Below are positions 44,069-59,000 of a stretch of 64,000 nt of DNA, piece by piece. The position numbers and the translations under genes were made by a program. The stretch covers positions 436,480 through 500,479 of the forward strand of contig NC_061816.1 in assembly GCF_021462225.1 (NCBI RefSeq), given 5' to 3'. The first letter of the stretch is position 1, and the number at the start of each line of letters is the position of its first letter. Source of the DNA: Girardinichthys multiradiatus. Its lineage: Eukaryota; Chordata; Actinopteri; Cyprinodontiformes; Goodeidae. The notes below the pieces were generated by a model, which saw nothing but the letters and a program-made list of their open reading frames with translations, was not told the DNA's origin and ran no database searches.

Positions 44069-47000
44069 GCAAGTGCAGCAAGCTGACATTTCTCCACCTT
44101 TCATGGAGCTGATGTGAAAACTACAGAGGAAGTAGGCTGGAGAATGCAGGCTTAGTTCTGGAAAAACTAAGAGTCGGTTCTGCTAGAGGTGGTAGAACCT
44201 GAGTGAACAGTTTCAGACTCAAGTACATTTTTAAACTTAAAGATAAAGATGGAGGTCAATATTTACCTTCTGGGTTAGGAAGGGCGGACCGCAGCATGTG
44301 CAACAGAAAATAAAACTGGAAGAAGAAAACATAAAACCTGATCAGAATCTGGAGGAAAGCGTCCTAAAGTAGGGAAGCATAGAGCTGCCACCCAGACGTA
44401 TAGATCTGTTTCCTTTGACCTGGGGGGCAGCTCTATGCTTCCTTAAAGCAGACACGTAAATCTGAAAATAAAAGTAAAGTAGAGTTGATTGAAATACAGA
44501 ATAAAAGGAAGGAGCAGGAAAGACTGGAAGTGCTGGAAGGATTTGGATCTTTGATCATTTTAGTGTCTTAATGGTGACGGATCTCGGTCTTTGGACCAGA
44601 TCTGTGCTGAACTCCAGACACTGCTGGGTTCCGACTGGTTTTAGATTCCAGTGCAGCATCGTGCTGGGTTCTTCTGGGCTGGATCTGTCTCCAGACTTTG
44701 AATCTTCAGTATTTAGATGAAATCAGCTGCTGGTTTCTGCAGAAGTTCTATTATTCTGTTGTTGGTCGGCAGGAAAACATTTTAAAAGTTAAACTGGATC
44801 TGGTTCTGGATCTGGTTAGATCCTCTCCTGTTGGTGCCATCAGCCAGGTGTGGTGTTCCTACAGATGTGTTCCTTACTGAGCTTTCTTGTGCTGCATAAG
44901 ACGACCTGCGTTCTCCCTGAGGAACCTTCATGGTCAGAGAGGCGTCCAGTGAAAGCAGAGCTTTGGTTTCTCTGTATGCAGATGATGTGATGTGAGGTTA
45001 TCTCATGAGGCTTCACAGACCACCGCTGCATGTAGAGCCCAGCCCTGACCTGAGCTCTGATTGGATATAATATTTCCTCATTTTTTGCTTCTAATTTTTA
45101 GTTTTGGTTGTTTTTTCAGGGCAAAGCTGCACCACTTGACCAGAGGGGGCGCTCTTAACATTTAGAGAACTTCTAGATTTCTAGCATTTGGTCAGAAAAC
45201 AAGCCACTTTTTAAAAGTTGAAGCAAATAATTTAAAAGTGGAACTTTAGGGGGCGCTGCAGGCTTATAGAGAATGTTAAATTTTGAGTTCAGTTTTTATT
45301 TAAAGCTTAACATTTACAGCAAGGTAGTGAAGATTTAATTAAATATTTAACAGTTACAGAGTGAAACCTATAGGTGGCACTACAGCTGTTTGGCTCTGTG
45401 ATTATTTCTGTTTTCATTTTGTTTAAAATGTAAAATTCTGTTGTTTCCTGGATTGTCCTGTTGTGACCTGCAGGGGGCGCTTTCCTCCTTGTTTCGACAG
45501 GATGTGTTTGTAGTTCCTCCAAGGGTTTGGGTTCTTTGCATGTTCTTTATCTGGTGTCATCAGCAGCCTGGTCTGGAACTTTGGGGCCATTTTAAGATTT
45601 TACTGTAGTTTCAGGAACCTTCTGTTAGTGATCTTTTCCAACAACATTTCTGGAATTATGTAGAACTTAGACCATAAGACCACCTCCTGATCTAGCGGCT
45701 TGCAGGTCCTCATTCACTTGCTGTTGGAACCTCCCTCAGCAGCTTCCAGAACTGGGGTCTCTAGTCCTGGGAGCCGCGGTCCTGCAGCGTTCAGGTGTGC
45801 TGGAGCAGGTTTTCAGCCCAGGGTCTCCTATGGTGCCAGAGTGAGTTCTGGGAATGAGAAGAAGGTGGGCGTTGGAGGAGCGGAGAGCACGTGAGGCACA
45901 GTGAAGAGTGAGGAGGTCAGTTAGGTAAGATGGAGCATTGCCGTGCAGACAGTGGAAGGTGGTCCTGGCTGAGATGGGAAGCTGGAGAACGGAGGTGAAG
46001 TGTTCATGTTTATGTACACCAGGATCCTGGCAGCGATGTTCTGAACATACTGTAGTTTCTGTATGTTTCTACCAGAAATCCTGATGGTCCACATCAGAAA
46101 CGAGCTGCTTGTCCCACACTGAGAACCTGGCTGAGACAGAACAGAGGAGAACATGCTGTTCCTGTCTGAGAACATCTGGCGGTCTCACTGCAGCTGAGCT
46201 CTAATCGAATCTCTTAAAGCAACAGAACTCAGGAATGGATCAGTCTGACATCATATCAAGTCCAGTTGGACCTTCACAGTTTATCCTGGGTCTGTTTAAT
46301 GATTCCTAACCTCTGATGGAGACACGTCAGAAGCTCCGATAAAGGCTTCAGGCATTTCTGTCACCATGTAGGACATTAAAAACATCTGTAACAGCTGTAG
46401 AGGTCCTCCAAAGTCCTGATGAACAAACCTTTATAGCAAACATCTCAATAAAGGAGTTTTACTTGTTTTTCCTCCAGGATTAAACCCTGTAAAAACAGTC
46501 TGGACCCAAATGGTTCTGTTATTGTCCCATTAAAGGCATGTGGGAACATCAGGATCTGCTCCTCCACCCAGACGCCCTGCAGACTGGGAGCAGATGAAGC
46601 CACATGAAGGAGCTTCAGATGTTTCTGTGGTGACAGCTTCCAAAAGCTTTGTGGTGTTTCACGCCTTCAGCAGAGAGAAAGTGACACAGAAGCAACCAGC
46701 TGAATGTTCATAAGAACAAGGTTCTGATTCAAAGAAGAATCAGCTGAGGTCCAAATGTAGAATCACAGAACCACAGAACTGGATCTTTGACTGCTCAGTT
46801 TCATGGTTCTATGGAGCGACCCGATGAAATGTGATGCTGGGTTTGAACCGTGCAGAAGAAAGACGCCCTGTCAGTCTGCTGCTGGTCCCACCCTACCTTC
46901 ATGCTTGGACCTCTTACCACAGACTTAGAAGATTAAAGACCTGTTCAGTCCAATAAGTGAACAGACCACCCAGACTAAAATATTTCTGTTCCTTCTGGCT

Positions 47001-50000
47001 CAGACCTAAAATTAATTTCTCAGAAAATCACAATATTTCATATGAGCAGTAAAAACCAAACATCACCTTCAATACAGAACTGTCTTATGATGACCATGTT
47101 GTGGTCTACAGGACCATGTGGAAGTCTGCTGACAGGCAGCCGTCCAGCAGGGAGTCACTGAGGTCCTCCAGAAGGAGGGCAAGGCATGAAGGTCACTGCA
47201 AAAGAAGCTGATTGTCCACAGAAGGCTGTATCCTACTTTCTTTATGGAAAGTTGAGTGGAAGAAAAAACCGTGATAGAAAAAGATGCACAGGCAACAGGA
47301 ATAACTGCAGCCTTGAGAGGAGTCAGACGTTCAGGAGCCACCGCTTCATGCAAATGGAGCCCTGACCAAGGATTAGGTCCATGTACTGTTCAGTACGTGG
47401 ACTGAATACACGGACAGTAGGAAAACATCTATGTATAAATTCTACCTGAGAAAAATACACGTTTCACTTTTTTAACTTAGTGAAATGAAAATGCTGTGAT
47501 GATCTTCTAATTTACTGAGATGCACCTACAGGTGAGTGACCTACCTCATCAGACGTACCTTCAGAAGCATCTCCAGCTTGTTCTTTGTCCTGATTGGTGG
47601 GAGTTTGTGGATCATTGAACACTTTCCCTTTCCAGCCTCTTAGGTTTCTATTTCCTCTCTCTGTTCTCCTCAGTTCGCCGTCAGAACATGAAGGTTCGGA
47701 TCAACGCCACCGGCGACACCATCGTCATGAAGTTTGTGCGTCCGAGCCCGGATGTGAAGCTGGAGGGTTACATCCTGGGATACGGCAGGAGCATGTTCTC
47801 CAAGCAGTTCATCCAGCTGCCGGAGAACGGACAGCTGTATGAGACGGAGCTGGGTAAGGACACCACATGTGACCGGAGATGATATTCCAGGGATTTCTCT
47901 GGAAATGAGCCTGAAGGTGTTGTAAAAGATGTTTCTGTGTGTTTGGGCTTCAGCTGGGCCTCAAAGTAAACCAGCTTCATCTCTAAACATTCAGCTGCAT
48001 CTGTTTTAAATCCTTTATGGTGATTTGTGTGGTTCTGAGCAGTAAACATGTGGAGGGCAGCGGGTCCAGAACTCAGGTCTGAGTGACTGTGGGAAAACGG
48101 GGAGCGGGAGGAGGAGCAGAGACCCTTTAGGGAAACCAGAACCTGAGAAGCTTTCAGGAGCAGGTGGTTCAGATCCCTTTTCTGAAGCTCGGCCAAGAAT
48201 GTGGATCCCACCGCGGCAGGAGAACACTGAGAGCTGCTGGAGTCGTCTTTCATCACTCCATGTTCACATGTAGGAGGAACCATGGCTCCACGGTCTGGCT
48301 TGCAGACCAGAATACTGAGGACAGGAGAAACTGGGTCTTCTCGGACATGCTCTCCAGAGGGAAAGAGAAAATGTAGCGTAGCTCCTGTGACATTTAATTT
48401 AGTGTGACAGAACAAAACAAGCATGAAGCAGACGGAAGATAATTTATGCTTTTCAACATATTTACAACCAATAATCTGAAAAGTGCGGCATGCATTTTTA
48501 TTCACCTCTGACTCAGCAATGTGGAGAACCACCTCTGGCTGCAGTTTTAGGTCAATGAACATCCATTTTCAAGTCCTGCCACAAATTTTCAGTTTGATTT
48601 ATGTCTGGGTTTTGACTAGGCCACTCTAAGCCCTAAATCTGCTCTGATCTAAACCATCTGTTGTATCTCAAGTTGGATATTCAGGGTGGCTGTCCTGCGG
48701 GAAGGTGAACCTCCACCCCATTCTTCTGCAGCTTCTACCAGGATTTCTCCCAGAATACTCCTGGATTTAACTCCATCCATCTTCCCATCAAATCTGTCCA
48801 GCTCCTCTGCCCCACAGCATGGTGCTGCCACCACCATGTTTGACCATTGGTTGTTGTGTTCAGGGTGATGTTTGGTGTTACTTTGATGCCAAGTCTCATA
48901 ATGTTTCATCCTTCCACAAGTTTGCTGTGTCCCCTACACGGTTTGTGGCCAAGTCCAAGCAGGGCTTCTGGCTATCTTCTTGCTACTCTTCCATAGTGAA
49001 ACTGGAGTTCTGTGAGATGTTCAAAGCTTGGGATATTGTTTTAAGTCATTTGGATGAATCTCTTGGACCATTTCTGTGTCTCATGTGTGACGTTTCCATC
49101 AGGAGGTCACCAAGCAGACTTTCTGTGGTGGTTAAACCTCCTGGTTTTACAGCCCTCAGAGGAGGTCCATCCATCAGCAGCTGGAGGACGCTGCCGACCG
49201 CAGTGTTGACTGAATAAATCTGACGCTGCTCGTGGTTTCTGGGTTTTTCTGCCACATTAGACCCAGATGTGGCTTCAGGGAGATTCAGGAGTACTTTGGT
49301 GTTTCCTCTGAGGTGAAGTGCTGGTTTTATTAGATTTCAGTGTTAGAGAAACTAGACGGTTTCAGTAGATTTTCATGGTGTAAAACCAAGTAGTCATGTT
49401 TCAAAAGGCAGTAAATTGAAGAGGAGTGTTTTGAAGGAGGAGGATTCATCATGTTAAAGCAGCTGAGAACATCTTCAGCAGGAACATAAATCAGAGCAGA
49501 ATAGTCTGAGTTATTGGTTCTGGTGCAGTTTGTGGCTGGTTCAGGTGGACTCAGAGATCAGCTGCAGCTGCTGCTCTCCAGCCATGCTTCATCTAAACAG
49601 GCAGGCCTCCAGAGATGATTCATAGGAGGAGGTTTATCATAGATCCTTCAGGCATCAGAGCGAGGACGACCCATCACAAACATCTATTCCTGCTATGGAG
49701 ATGATGAAACTATCGAGTCACTCAGAATCAACAGATGTTCTGCTCTGAGAGGAAAGGATCACACCAGCAGGGCATACAGGGCCACAGTCCTGGTTGATTA
49801 ATGGTCGTTTCTCCTGGCAGATGTGGTTCTGATCTGACCTTTCACCCACAGAATCCTCTGTTTGAGTGCATCCCTGCCAGGACGTGTAGAAGCTTCTCTT
49901 GTCTTGCTGATGCTGGACAGTTTCACAAAACCAGTGATTAGATGCTCTCAATATAGACGATAAATCATGTTTTTATTTACTGGAATGATTCCATGACAAT

Positions 50001-53000
50001 ATGAGTTATTTGGACCTCAGTGGTCATGTGCTGATATTTCTAGAACTTGGTCAAGTGTCTGTAGCCTAAAGAAAGTGTTTCTCCTGCATTACTCCCAGCC
50101 GACCTCTGATTGGTTGATCAGCCCCTCGCGACGAAGCACGCTGCTCAGCAAGCTGCTGGGAGGAGAGCTCCATCTGGGTTGGGTCAGAAATCACCAGAGA
50201 AGTAAAACCCAACTGAGTCAGAACAAATCACCTTATAAATATTTGGTTTTGATAAATGTTCTTTGTCGCCTCCCGTGTGTGTTTCATGTCACTTAGTAAC
50301 TTTTTTAAAGTAAAATCTCAGGATGTCTAATCCAAAGTCCAGAACCGTCATTCAGTGACCAGAACCAGAACCTGACACTTGCCAGTTAGAGAACCAGTGT
50401 GAGAACCACATGAGAAAAAGTCCAGATGTATGTGAGTGAGACAACCGCCGAGGTTCGGACCACAGTAGGGTGCACATTTTGTTAGTGTTCTGGTGCTGAA
50501 CCCTGATGGGTCTGGTGGTTCTGAGACTTGTGAATTCCACCTCCTAAACTCTTCAGAACTAGTCCGTTAAACACCTGAAGACCAATAAACTGTTATTGAA
50601 CGTTAGATTTTGAATCAGTTTAGTCCTTTTTAAAACCTGTTAGCTTAGAGCAGAGTTAGTGTTCGCATCTTTGATTGAAGTCTAACTAAATATATTTTCG
50701 GTTGTTTTACGTTTAAAATCAATTGTTGGTTATGTTGAGAACCTGCAGATGCATCTTTGAATCATTCACTGCAGCTTTGGTGCAGATCCTAAATGGAGCT
50801 CCTGAGAAATATCCAGAAATCTTCTTGGTTGTTTGCTCAGTGAAGAGGAGCGGACTTCATCCTCCTGGTTCGAAGGTGAAGAACCTGACTGATGTTGGTC
50901 TGGTTACTTAGTTTCACATTGATGGGTCACATAAACTGAATCATTTAAATGCTATAACACAGTGTGGAGCGCGTATGAATATATCTGAGCTGCTGTTCCA
51001 ACAGTGTTCATGGTTTCATCTGTGGTTGCCGACGGAAACGTTTCTATCGCTAACACCCAGACAGAAATACATACTGATGGGTTGGACGGCTGGCAGTCTG
51101 CTGTTTGGACTGAACATCATGGTCCTGTCAGAACTAATGAATCAGATTAATCATCAGAGAAAGTGGTGATTTCTTTGGAAAGGCTGGTCCAGCCTGCAGG
51201 AAATAGAGTAATTCCATCCCGCGGTGCTGTTGGAGCTTCCAGACCTGTTCCTGGGAGGTGGAACTAAATGAGGTTTGTTGGAGCAACACCTCAGCTGACC
51301 AAAGACATGCAGGACAGCAGAGTCTGGGGACCAGAGACCACCCTGTGATGTTATCAAACCGACTTGGTCTCCGTTTTCTGATGCGTTGCAGCCATTTTGC
51401 AGTTGAGCGCCTTCCTCCTCATTCTGTATCTGCATATGCTTGTTAACAAACAAGATCCCAGTCAGTGGCGTCAAAGCAGTCCTGCAGAACCTCCCTGGCT
51501 TCCTGACTCCACCTCCTCACCAACTCTCTGGACACAGGTAGCCTGAGGTGTTGAAAGAGCCAGGTAGTCACTCTGTAGGCATCTGTCTGCAGACAGGAGG
51601 TCCAAAGCCTGATGTCCCAGGTGTTCCAGTCATTCAACTGGTGAAAGGTGGGGAGAGATGAGTCCAAACTGGCCTCCAAGTGTTAGCAGAGAAAACCACA
51701 GTTAATCCATCATGACAGAACAGGACCTTGCATGAAAGAAATGCTTTTTATGAATGAGTTCTTAGCTGAACATGCCACCACTGAACTGGATCTATGGCTT
51801 CTCCATAACATGTTTTCCGTTTCTGCTCTTTGTGAGTGACGGACGGTGTAGTTCAGTCGACCATGCTGATAGCTGACAGCAGAACTTCAACGCTCAGAAA
51901 GACAAGAAGCTTGGGAGCAGAAAGCAGAAGCTGTGAATGTTCTCACGTTTTCCAGCCGTTGTCCTTGTGTTCCTGCATGGAAACCTTCTCTGTATCTGTA
52001 ATCACTTCCATCTGTGCGCTGCTTCGTGCCGGCTGTGAGGCCAGCGACATGCCGCCATGACATCATCACTGTCACGGCTTTCCATGACAGAGTCCAGCAT
52101 TCCTCACATGGTTCAGCCTTGCTGGGCCCCCACAGAACCTGTTCATGTTTCTAACAGGCTGGCAGAGCTCCAGCTTCAACACGTCTGCATGAACTCATCT
52201 TCTGGACTGTTTACTGTAGTATTAAAGGCTCTGATGTCCACTTTCTGCATCATTACTGGTGGTTGCACAAAGAATGGATTGTATTCTGTTTCATTTTAGA
52301 GTCTGAGGACACGATGAGTATTAATACTAACCAGAACCAACAGAACATTTATAGGTGGTTGTGAAGCTGAAGCTGTTGAATGAATAAACTGAATTTGTTT
52401 ATTTCCACCTGTCACCAAACACTTACTTCAGCCCTCATCTTGTCTTAGATGCTGAACCAAAGTACCTGGTGGCCGTCCAGCCAATTCCAGCCAACAATGT
52501 GAAGAAGCACTGCACAGGTAGGGTACCTGGAAGGTCCAAGCTGTCTTTAACGTCTAAAGGAGTCTCACAGATGTTTATCTTTAGGTAAGGTGAACCTGGA
52601 GAAGCCGCTCCACCTAGTGATCGGCTCCATCAGCCCCACGGCGGTGCTGCTATCCTGGGGGAACCACCTGAAGACGCCCTATGAAAAGAACATCATGAAC
52701 GAGTGTCTGGAGGATGGGTGATTGTCCTTATGTTACCTTTCTCTATGAGCATAGGAGGGTGGAAACCAGCCTGTCTGGTCCTTGGAGCTGAACCTCTGTC
52801 ACGTCCCAGGGAACTGTCAGGAAGCACCAAGGCCTCTTTGTCTACACTGTCAAAGCGCCTCTGTCCAATCTGGATGATGAATTAGGACCTTGAAAACTGC
52901 AGCCGTTGTGTGTGAATCGTCCGACTGTGTTGAGTGATCTTACGCGGCCTTCTCCCCCCCTCCCACAGCACACATCTTTCCTTCCCTGTCAAATTAGTTG

Positions 53001-56000
53001 GAGAAGCCTATGGAAATGTTGACCCAGCAGTCCTTCGATGCTCTTATTAAAGCTAACGTCAGCTCCTTCTGCAGAGCGTTTGGCTGCTGGCTCACTAATG
53101 TTGGATCTCCACTCTGAAAAACACAACTTTAGGGAGAGAAAGTGGAGATCCAAGGCCCGGCCAGGATGAACACCACGTTTGTTTCCATGCTGAGGTCATG
53201 ACGGCTGCAGACGGCCAGAGACAAACCACACGGCTGAAGGAAGCTGGAGCGTGTTTGCGATTAACTGTCAAATGTCTTGTTAACCCGACACCTCCAGGGC
53301 TGGAGTCGGTGAAACTTTGACGAGGTCCAGACTTTCCGTTACTTTTAGACCATTCAGCAGCTTCATGAGATCCTTCTGGTGATACAGATGTTTCTGAATG
53401 TTTGGTTGACATGTTTATCTTCAGAGAAACGTTCTCATTTCAGAAGCTAACTGTGTTGCCTAGAAGAACACCAGAATGTGGGATCTTAAAAACCCTCAGC
53501 CTACAAGCTGACCTTATCTTCTACCGTTTTTAATGGTAGACCTGTTGAAGAAGGTCCATCGTTAACTCATCCATGTGTGATGTGGTCTTGATCAAGCTGA
53601 CAAGAAAACAACCAGTAAACCTGCAGGAGCTGAACAAAGATTAGAAGTTTTCTCCATCAGGTAAAAACCTCCTCAGTCTGAACAAAGACCATCTGAAAGT
53701 ATTAACTGATGTAACGGTTTGTGGGCCAAACATCTAACATCTCAGTGGAGTCTCAATAATTTTCCACTTTTAAAAGTCTAAAGTTTTTCAGTTGAAGGAG
53801 CAAAAGAAAAACTGGAATAATCATGATCTCACGTTGAACAAAATGTAAATCCTCGTGGTTTTTGGGTTGTGTACTCGACGACGTTAGATGTTTTTAGAGA
53901 TGCACCAACCTTTGCTGGCCTGGATGTAGGTCCAGATATCTTCATAGTCTTAGCTGCAGATCCCTGAATTGGTTGATTCTGATTGTGTTTCTAATGATCA
54001 GCATTGAAGCATTCAGATTGACATTGATCGGTTGAATTTCTGATCTCCAAGGACTTTTATTGGATTGCTTTCATTGCCTCATCCAACTCATTTGTGTTTT
54101 TTACTTCCTCATTTAAACGTAACATTACAACAGTCGCCACTAGAGGGAGGAACAAGCTGTTTTTATGCTCTATTGTCTGATCTGTTGATCAACGGTCGGA
54201 GCGGATCCGGTTTCCATCTCTGGCTGATTGGTCAGTTTCAACATGTTGGATGAAGATGGGGCCTAGGATCCAGCCTGGTGGAACACCATGAATAATTACT
54301 AAACAGAACATTATTGAATGAGATGATGGAACAAGGAAGTTTTCTGTCATTAGCCGAACATGAACAAATATATGCGCAATATTTTATCAGTTAACTGAAA
54401 TTTATTCTGCTTTTTACTAAAATTTGACCATTAAAAACAAACTTAAATTAACATTTTATAGATATTTTTATAAATAGATGGGTTTATAATTCAGAAAGAA
54501 TGGGTCATATAAATCTTCTCTACAAGCATTTGAACTAAAAACCTAAAGGTCTAAGCATTAAACCCTGAGGCACCCCTAACATGACTTTAAAATCTTCCAA
54601 CTCATTCTATGGGATTGTCATCCACCCTCCAGTTGTTTTATGACTTATGTCTTCTTCAGGTTCTACACCATTCGGTACAGGGAGAGGAACAGGAACTGGA
54701 TCTACCAGACGTGTCCTACCAGTGACACCGTGATTGATCACCTGAAGCCCGACACGCAGTACGAGTTTGGAGTTCGCCCCAACAAGGATGATCGCAGTGG
54801 CATTTGGAGCAAACCAGTCATTCACAGCACCAACATGGGCAGTAAGAACCACACCTATTCTGCACCTAGTTGCTTCTCTGGACCTTCATCCACAGAAATA
54901 CCCAGAGATAGATTCTGTCATAAGTTATTTATCTCATCTCATCTCCTAATGTTAACCCATGTCTACTAAAGTTATTTATAAATGTATATCTCTGATGAGC
55001 TGACGCTGCCGTTTCTGAATCTGCAGATGAAAACGCTAAGAAACCTTACAAGCCTCCGAAGCCTCTGGCAAACCCAGTGGTATGTAACCTGCTTCATATA
55101 TAGATGCTCTGACTGGCAGCTGGCTTATTATTTCAGTGGTTCTGTAGATAAACCTGCAGTAGTCGATGTGAAATATTAAACACAGTAACAGCATGAAGAA
55201 AAAACAGGGTTCTTTTGGACTGATGTTCTGTTATTCGTCCACCTTCAATATGCTGCAGTCTTTGGGATGGAGAGATGCTGATTTCTCTGTGGTTCTACTT
55301 GTTCATGGCTTTAGTTTCAAGTTGTTTCACCTGTTTCCTTTGCTTTTGTGTTGCAGAAACTTCATGGCATCTTTCCTTCTTCTCCAGGTAAGGTTTCCAG
55401 TAAAACGCATTGTTTAGGCTGCCTCATCAGGGTTTAACCAACAGAATGAATCAGTTGTGATTATAGGTTGGTGCTTTGCTTTAAAATGAGAAGTGATGAT
55501 GACTGTTGACTCGTTGCAGTTCTGAACAATTCAAGAACTCAGTCCCGGATAGGTTACAATAAGCTGGCCAAACCCGGATCGCCGCGGACCTTCTTTGGTG
55601 ATTATCTCCTCCTTGATACCTCTGTTTCACTCAGACATTTTTCACTGGACCAGGGAAGCTTTTCAGTGAAGGTGGACTGATGGAAGTGATCCTCCAAAAT
55701 GAATGTAATTCATTAGAATCACAGCTAGATTGTGTCCAATGTTTGCTGCTATTCTATGTTACGTTTTTAAAAATGTAAAAACAATAAGCAGGAAAACATT
55801 TTGAGAACATGTTGACGGCTTCATCAGTCAAACCTGAGCTGCGGTTGCTTCTCTGAAACAGGGCCGGTACTTTTCCACTTCCACTCCTGATTTTTCCACT
55901 CTTCTTCATCTATAAAGTGAGCGCTCTGTTTCCCACAGAGTCCCCTGAGAACCAGCAGGAAACAATCCCTCTGCCCAGCTCTGCTAAGCCCAAACCTCCT

Positions 56001-59000
56001 CCTGAGTTGCCGGGTAACCACAGAGATGCTTGTTTGTTCTTTAACCATCAGCTTCATTCATTCATGCAGCTTCAGCAGTTCACCTGACAGGGGCGGGGTC
56101 TGTTCCCATTGGCTGCATGAAAGCATGCACTGAGCCCAGCCAGAAAGTCCGAACTTGATTTATGTCGGTGGGTGAGAGTAAGTTGATATGACCCCGCCCA
56201 CCCTGCCATCCTGCAGGTCATGTGACCACCGTCATGCTCCAGCGTCCATCAGTCGACAGCTTTCTTTGACTTTCCACTGACTTTTCATCTTTCCTTCCTG
56301 CTTTTTCAGGCTTTCCACGTTTTTCTTCTAAATCAGCAGATTATTTTCATATAAAAGATCAGTAAAATATATTAGAAAATGTTTGTTTACTTCCAGATAA
56401 TTACAGACTTGGTGACACAAGATACAAAATCAACTGATGATCATCTGCATATCTGCAGAGTTTCTGCAGAATTCAGTTCTCCATCTACCTGCTGGAGTTG
56501 TGGGTCAAGAACTAAATAGTTCTCAGTTGATACCTTTTTTTAAGGGGTTCCCCAAGGCTCAGTACCAGAACCCATTCTCTTCGCAATGTAAACCATTCTT
56601 CATATGGCTTCTGGTTCTGCTGCTGCACATATGAGTTCCTATCACTGGATCTCTTTTCAAGTGGTCTTAAAATCTGCTTGTGGACAAATAGCAATCCACG
56701 GCCAAAATGCTTCATCTCCTGCTAGCTCTTTCTTTCATCCTCCTGTCTCTCCTTATTAGCTGCATTATATACATAAGACTGCATGACGAGACTGCATGCT
56801 AGCCAGTTCAGATGCAGACGTGGTTGGACTTTCTCTCTGGAGAAAGACAACACAAGTCGTTCTGCAAAAGTACATTTTCTTTTGAACATTCGGTGTTTCT
56901 ATGAGGTACATGATTACTGGGACCAGAACATTTGAGCTGCAGTTTGAAGAAGCTCCTATTGGACCCAAAGAAAAATGTCCAGAAAGTTGTTTTGAAAGGC
57001 ACCAGATATTTATTTTAATGTTTCTTAAAATGGCTAAAAGAATCTGATGATTGAATAAGCAAAGACGTTTCAGTTTAAACCAAAAAGGGCTCGGTTCTCA
57101 GAACTAAAGGGAAACTATGAATAAATTAAATACAAGTATCTGATGGAGGCTCGGTTATGAACAAGGATGAGCTCTTTGGGTCCAATTGATCAGATTCCTA
57201 TGATCACTGTACCTCTCTCTTCTTTATCCCAGAAAAAGAAAACAATCTTAGAATCAACAGAACCCGACCTGCAGATCGTCTGAATCCTACCCTCCCCAAA
57301 ATCCTGCCAAGCACCGCCCCTCGAGCCAACATCACTGCCTCCTCTGTAACTAACCCACCCTCCAACGGTGACTTGCTTCACGGGCAGACTCCTAAGGCCC
57401 CCAGTAGTGCACCTGGGAAGCGTCCTAATCCTGCGGGTAATTTCCACCTTTAACTTCCTTCTGTTTAACAACCCCTTGGTTTAACATTGTCTTCAGCTCT
57501 CTAAGTATCCTTCGTGCTTCATCCAAGGTTTTTATTTCAGAATAGAGCCATGCAAAGACCTCTGGTTACTGGAACTGTTGGTGGTTTTACTTTGACAGGG
57601 TGGGAAGCATCTCTTACAAGGCGAATGTTTGGTTTTTGCAGTGTTCAACTTTCTTTCTATCCTCACAGCTGCTGTCACTTCTCAGGATGGCTCATCATTG
57701 CTGAGATCAGTGATGGCCAATGAACGGCCCAAACCTAGCACCTGGGGTAATTTGGACATCATCACCTGCTTCCTGTCTTGCATTTAGAGGCAGCCTTGCT
57801 CTGTCTGTCTGCTCTTCCTGTTCAGCTTCCAGTGAATTGTTTTTATTCCCAGGTCTGGCTGTTCCAACCCAACATCTCCCCTTTAGACCCATCTCATCCA
57901 GTGTCTGCATGTTCACACTATCTTTCAGTCATGGCTGTTTGTCACCATTCAACAGCAGCTTCAGTGACTGTGGTTTCAAGAATATTAGAGCTGAAAGACT
58001 CGTCGTCATCATCATCCCATCCTTCACCTGTCTGTTACCCAAATTAAACATCATCTGGTGGTCCATTACTAACGTCATAGCTCAGGGCTGCTGCAAGCTC
58101 GCTGTTTTTCCATCGCAGATAAGGAACACGTCAAACTGTAACCCAGACACTGCAACTGTTCTTCATGTTTTAGGTCAAGGCAGCAACAGAAATGTGAGCC
58201 CATCACTGCCTATGAAACCCTCCAGGCCAGCAGATTCCACCGTGTCCATGAGGCATGCATCAAGGAACCCTCTTTATCCCATCTCTAATGGCTTCAGACA
58301 GCTCCACTCTTCTTCTAGATCCAGTAACTCCTCCCCGACCTCTGGGATACTTGGGGGTAATCCTCCACTGACCTTTTATTTGCACTTTGCTCTCTGAATT
58401 GGACAATGTCTTGCACTCTCTGACTCTACTATTCATGGTATTCCAGACTGCAATGACAGACAAGTCTGACCCTCAGCAGTCTACAGGGGTAACCTACAAC
58501 TGCTGAAGTTAAAATGAATTCAGCAAAAGATCTACCAAGAAGGTCTAGGTAGTTCTAATCAACATGAAGCTAATCCCCTATCTCTGAACAGGATTATCAT
58601 GTTATTATATTCTATAGTTCTGGATCTGTGGCATTAGGACCACCATGAAGCTATTAACATGTGGGCCGGTGAGACCTGGACTGAATTTGTTCTGCACTGA
58701 AGATAGATTTAATCAAACAGTTTATTACCCGTAGGCTTTATTTGTCAGAACTAAAGAGGATATTTTCATGGCCACATCTGATCTAGACTGTTCTGTAAAC
58801 GTTGTGACGCCATTACAGCCGTGGTCTGACAGGTAAAGAACCCAACGTTCCCAGTTGTAGACATGAACAGAGCCGTAAACTGCAATCAGCTCAGATTTCC
58901 CATCAGCCATTGTGCAGCCAGCAGTCAACCTGCTGTGGTGTTTCTAAGTTTACTGACTTACATGAAGTTAATCTTTCTGGTGCTGATCTGTTATTGGCTG

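Larger units (their letters stand above)
44069..47673 (+). other. abi3bp intron 1 (GC-AG type)
   Basis: A 3.6-kb intron starting gcaagt and ending tctcctcag. It contains three ggggGcgct blocks (45138-45481), a possible LINE fragment near 46050 and a Tc1 relic (47023-47532). Confidence 0.65.

Noticed and set aside
48649..48909. Minus-strand open frame as a functional gene
   Set aside because: Its peptide is a broken piece of Tc1 transposase within a decayed relic.
57720..58397. A 225-codon plus-strand frame read as one long abi3bp exon
   Set aside because: The piece between 57746 and 58174 has intron character, and clear donor (gtaatt) and acceptor (gttttag) sites bound two phase 1-1 exons. 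The open intron is by chance.
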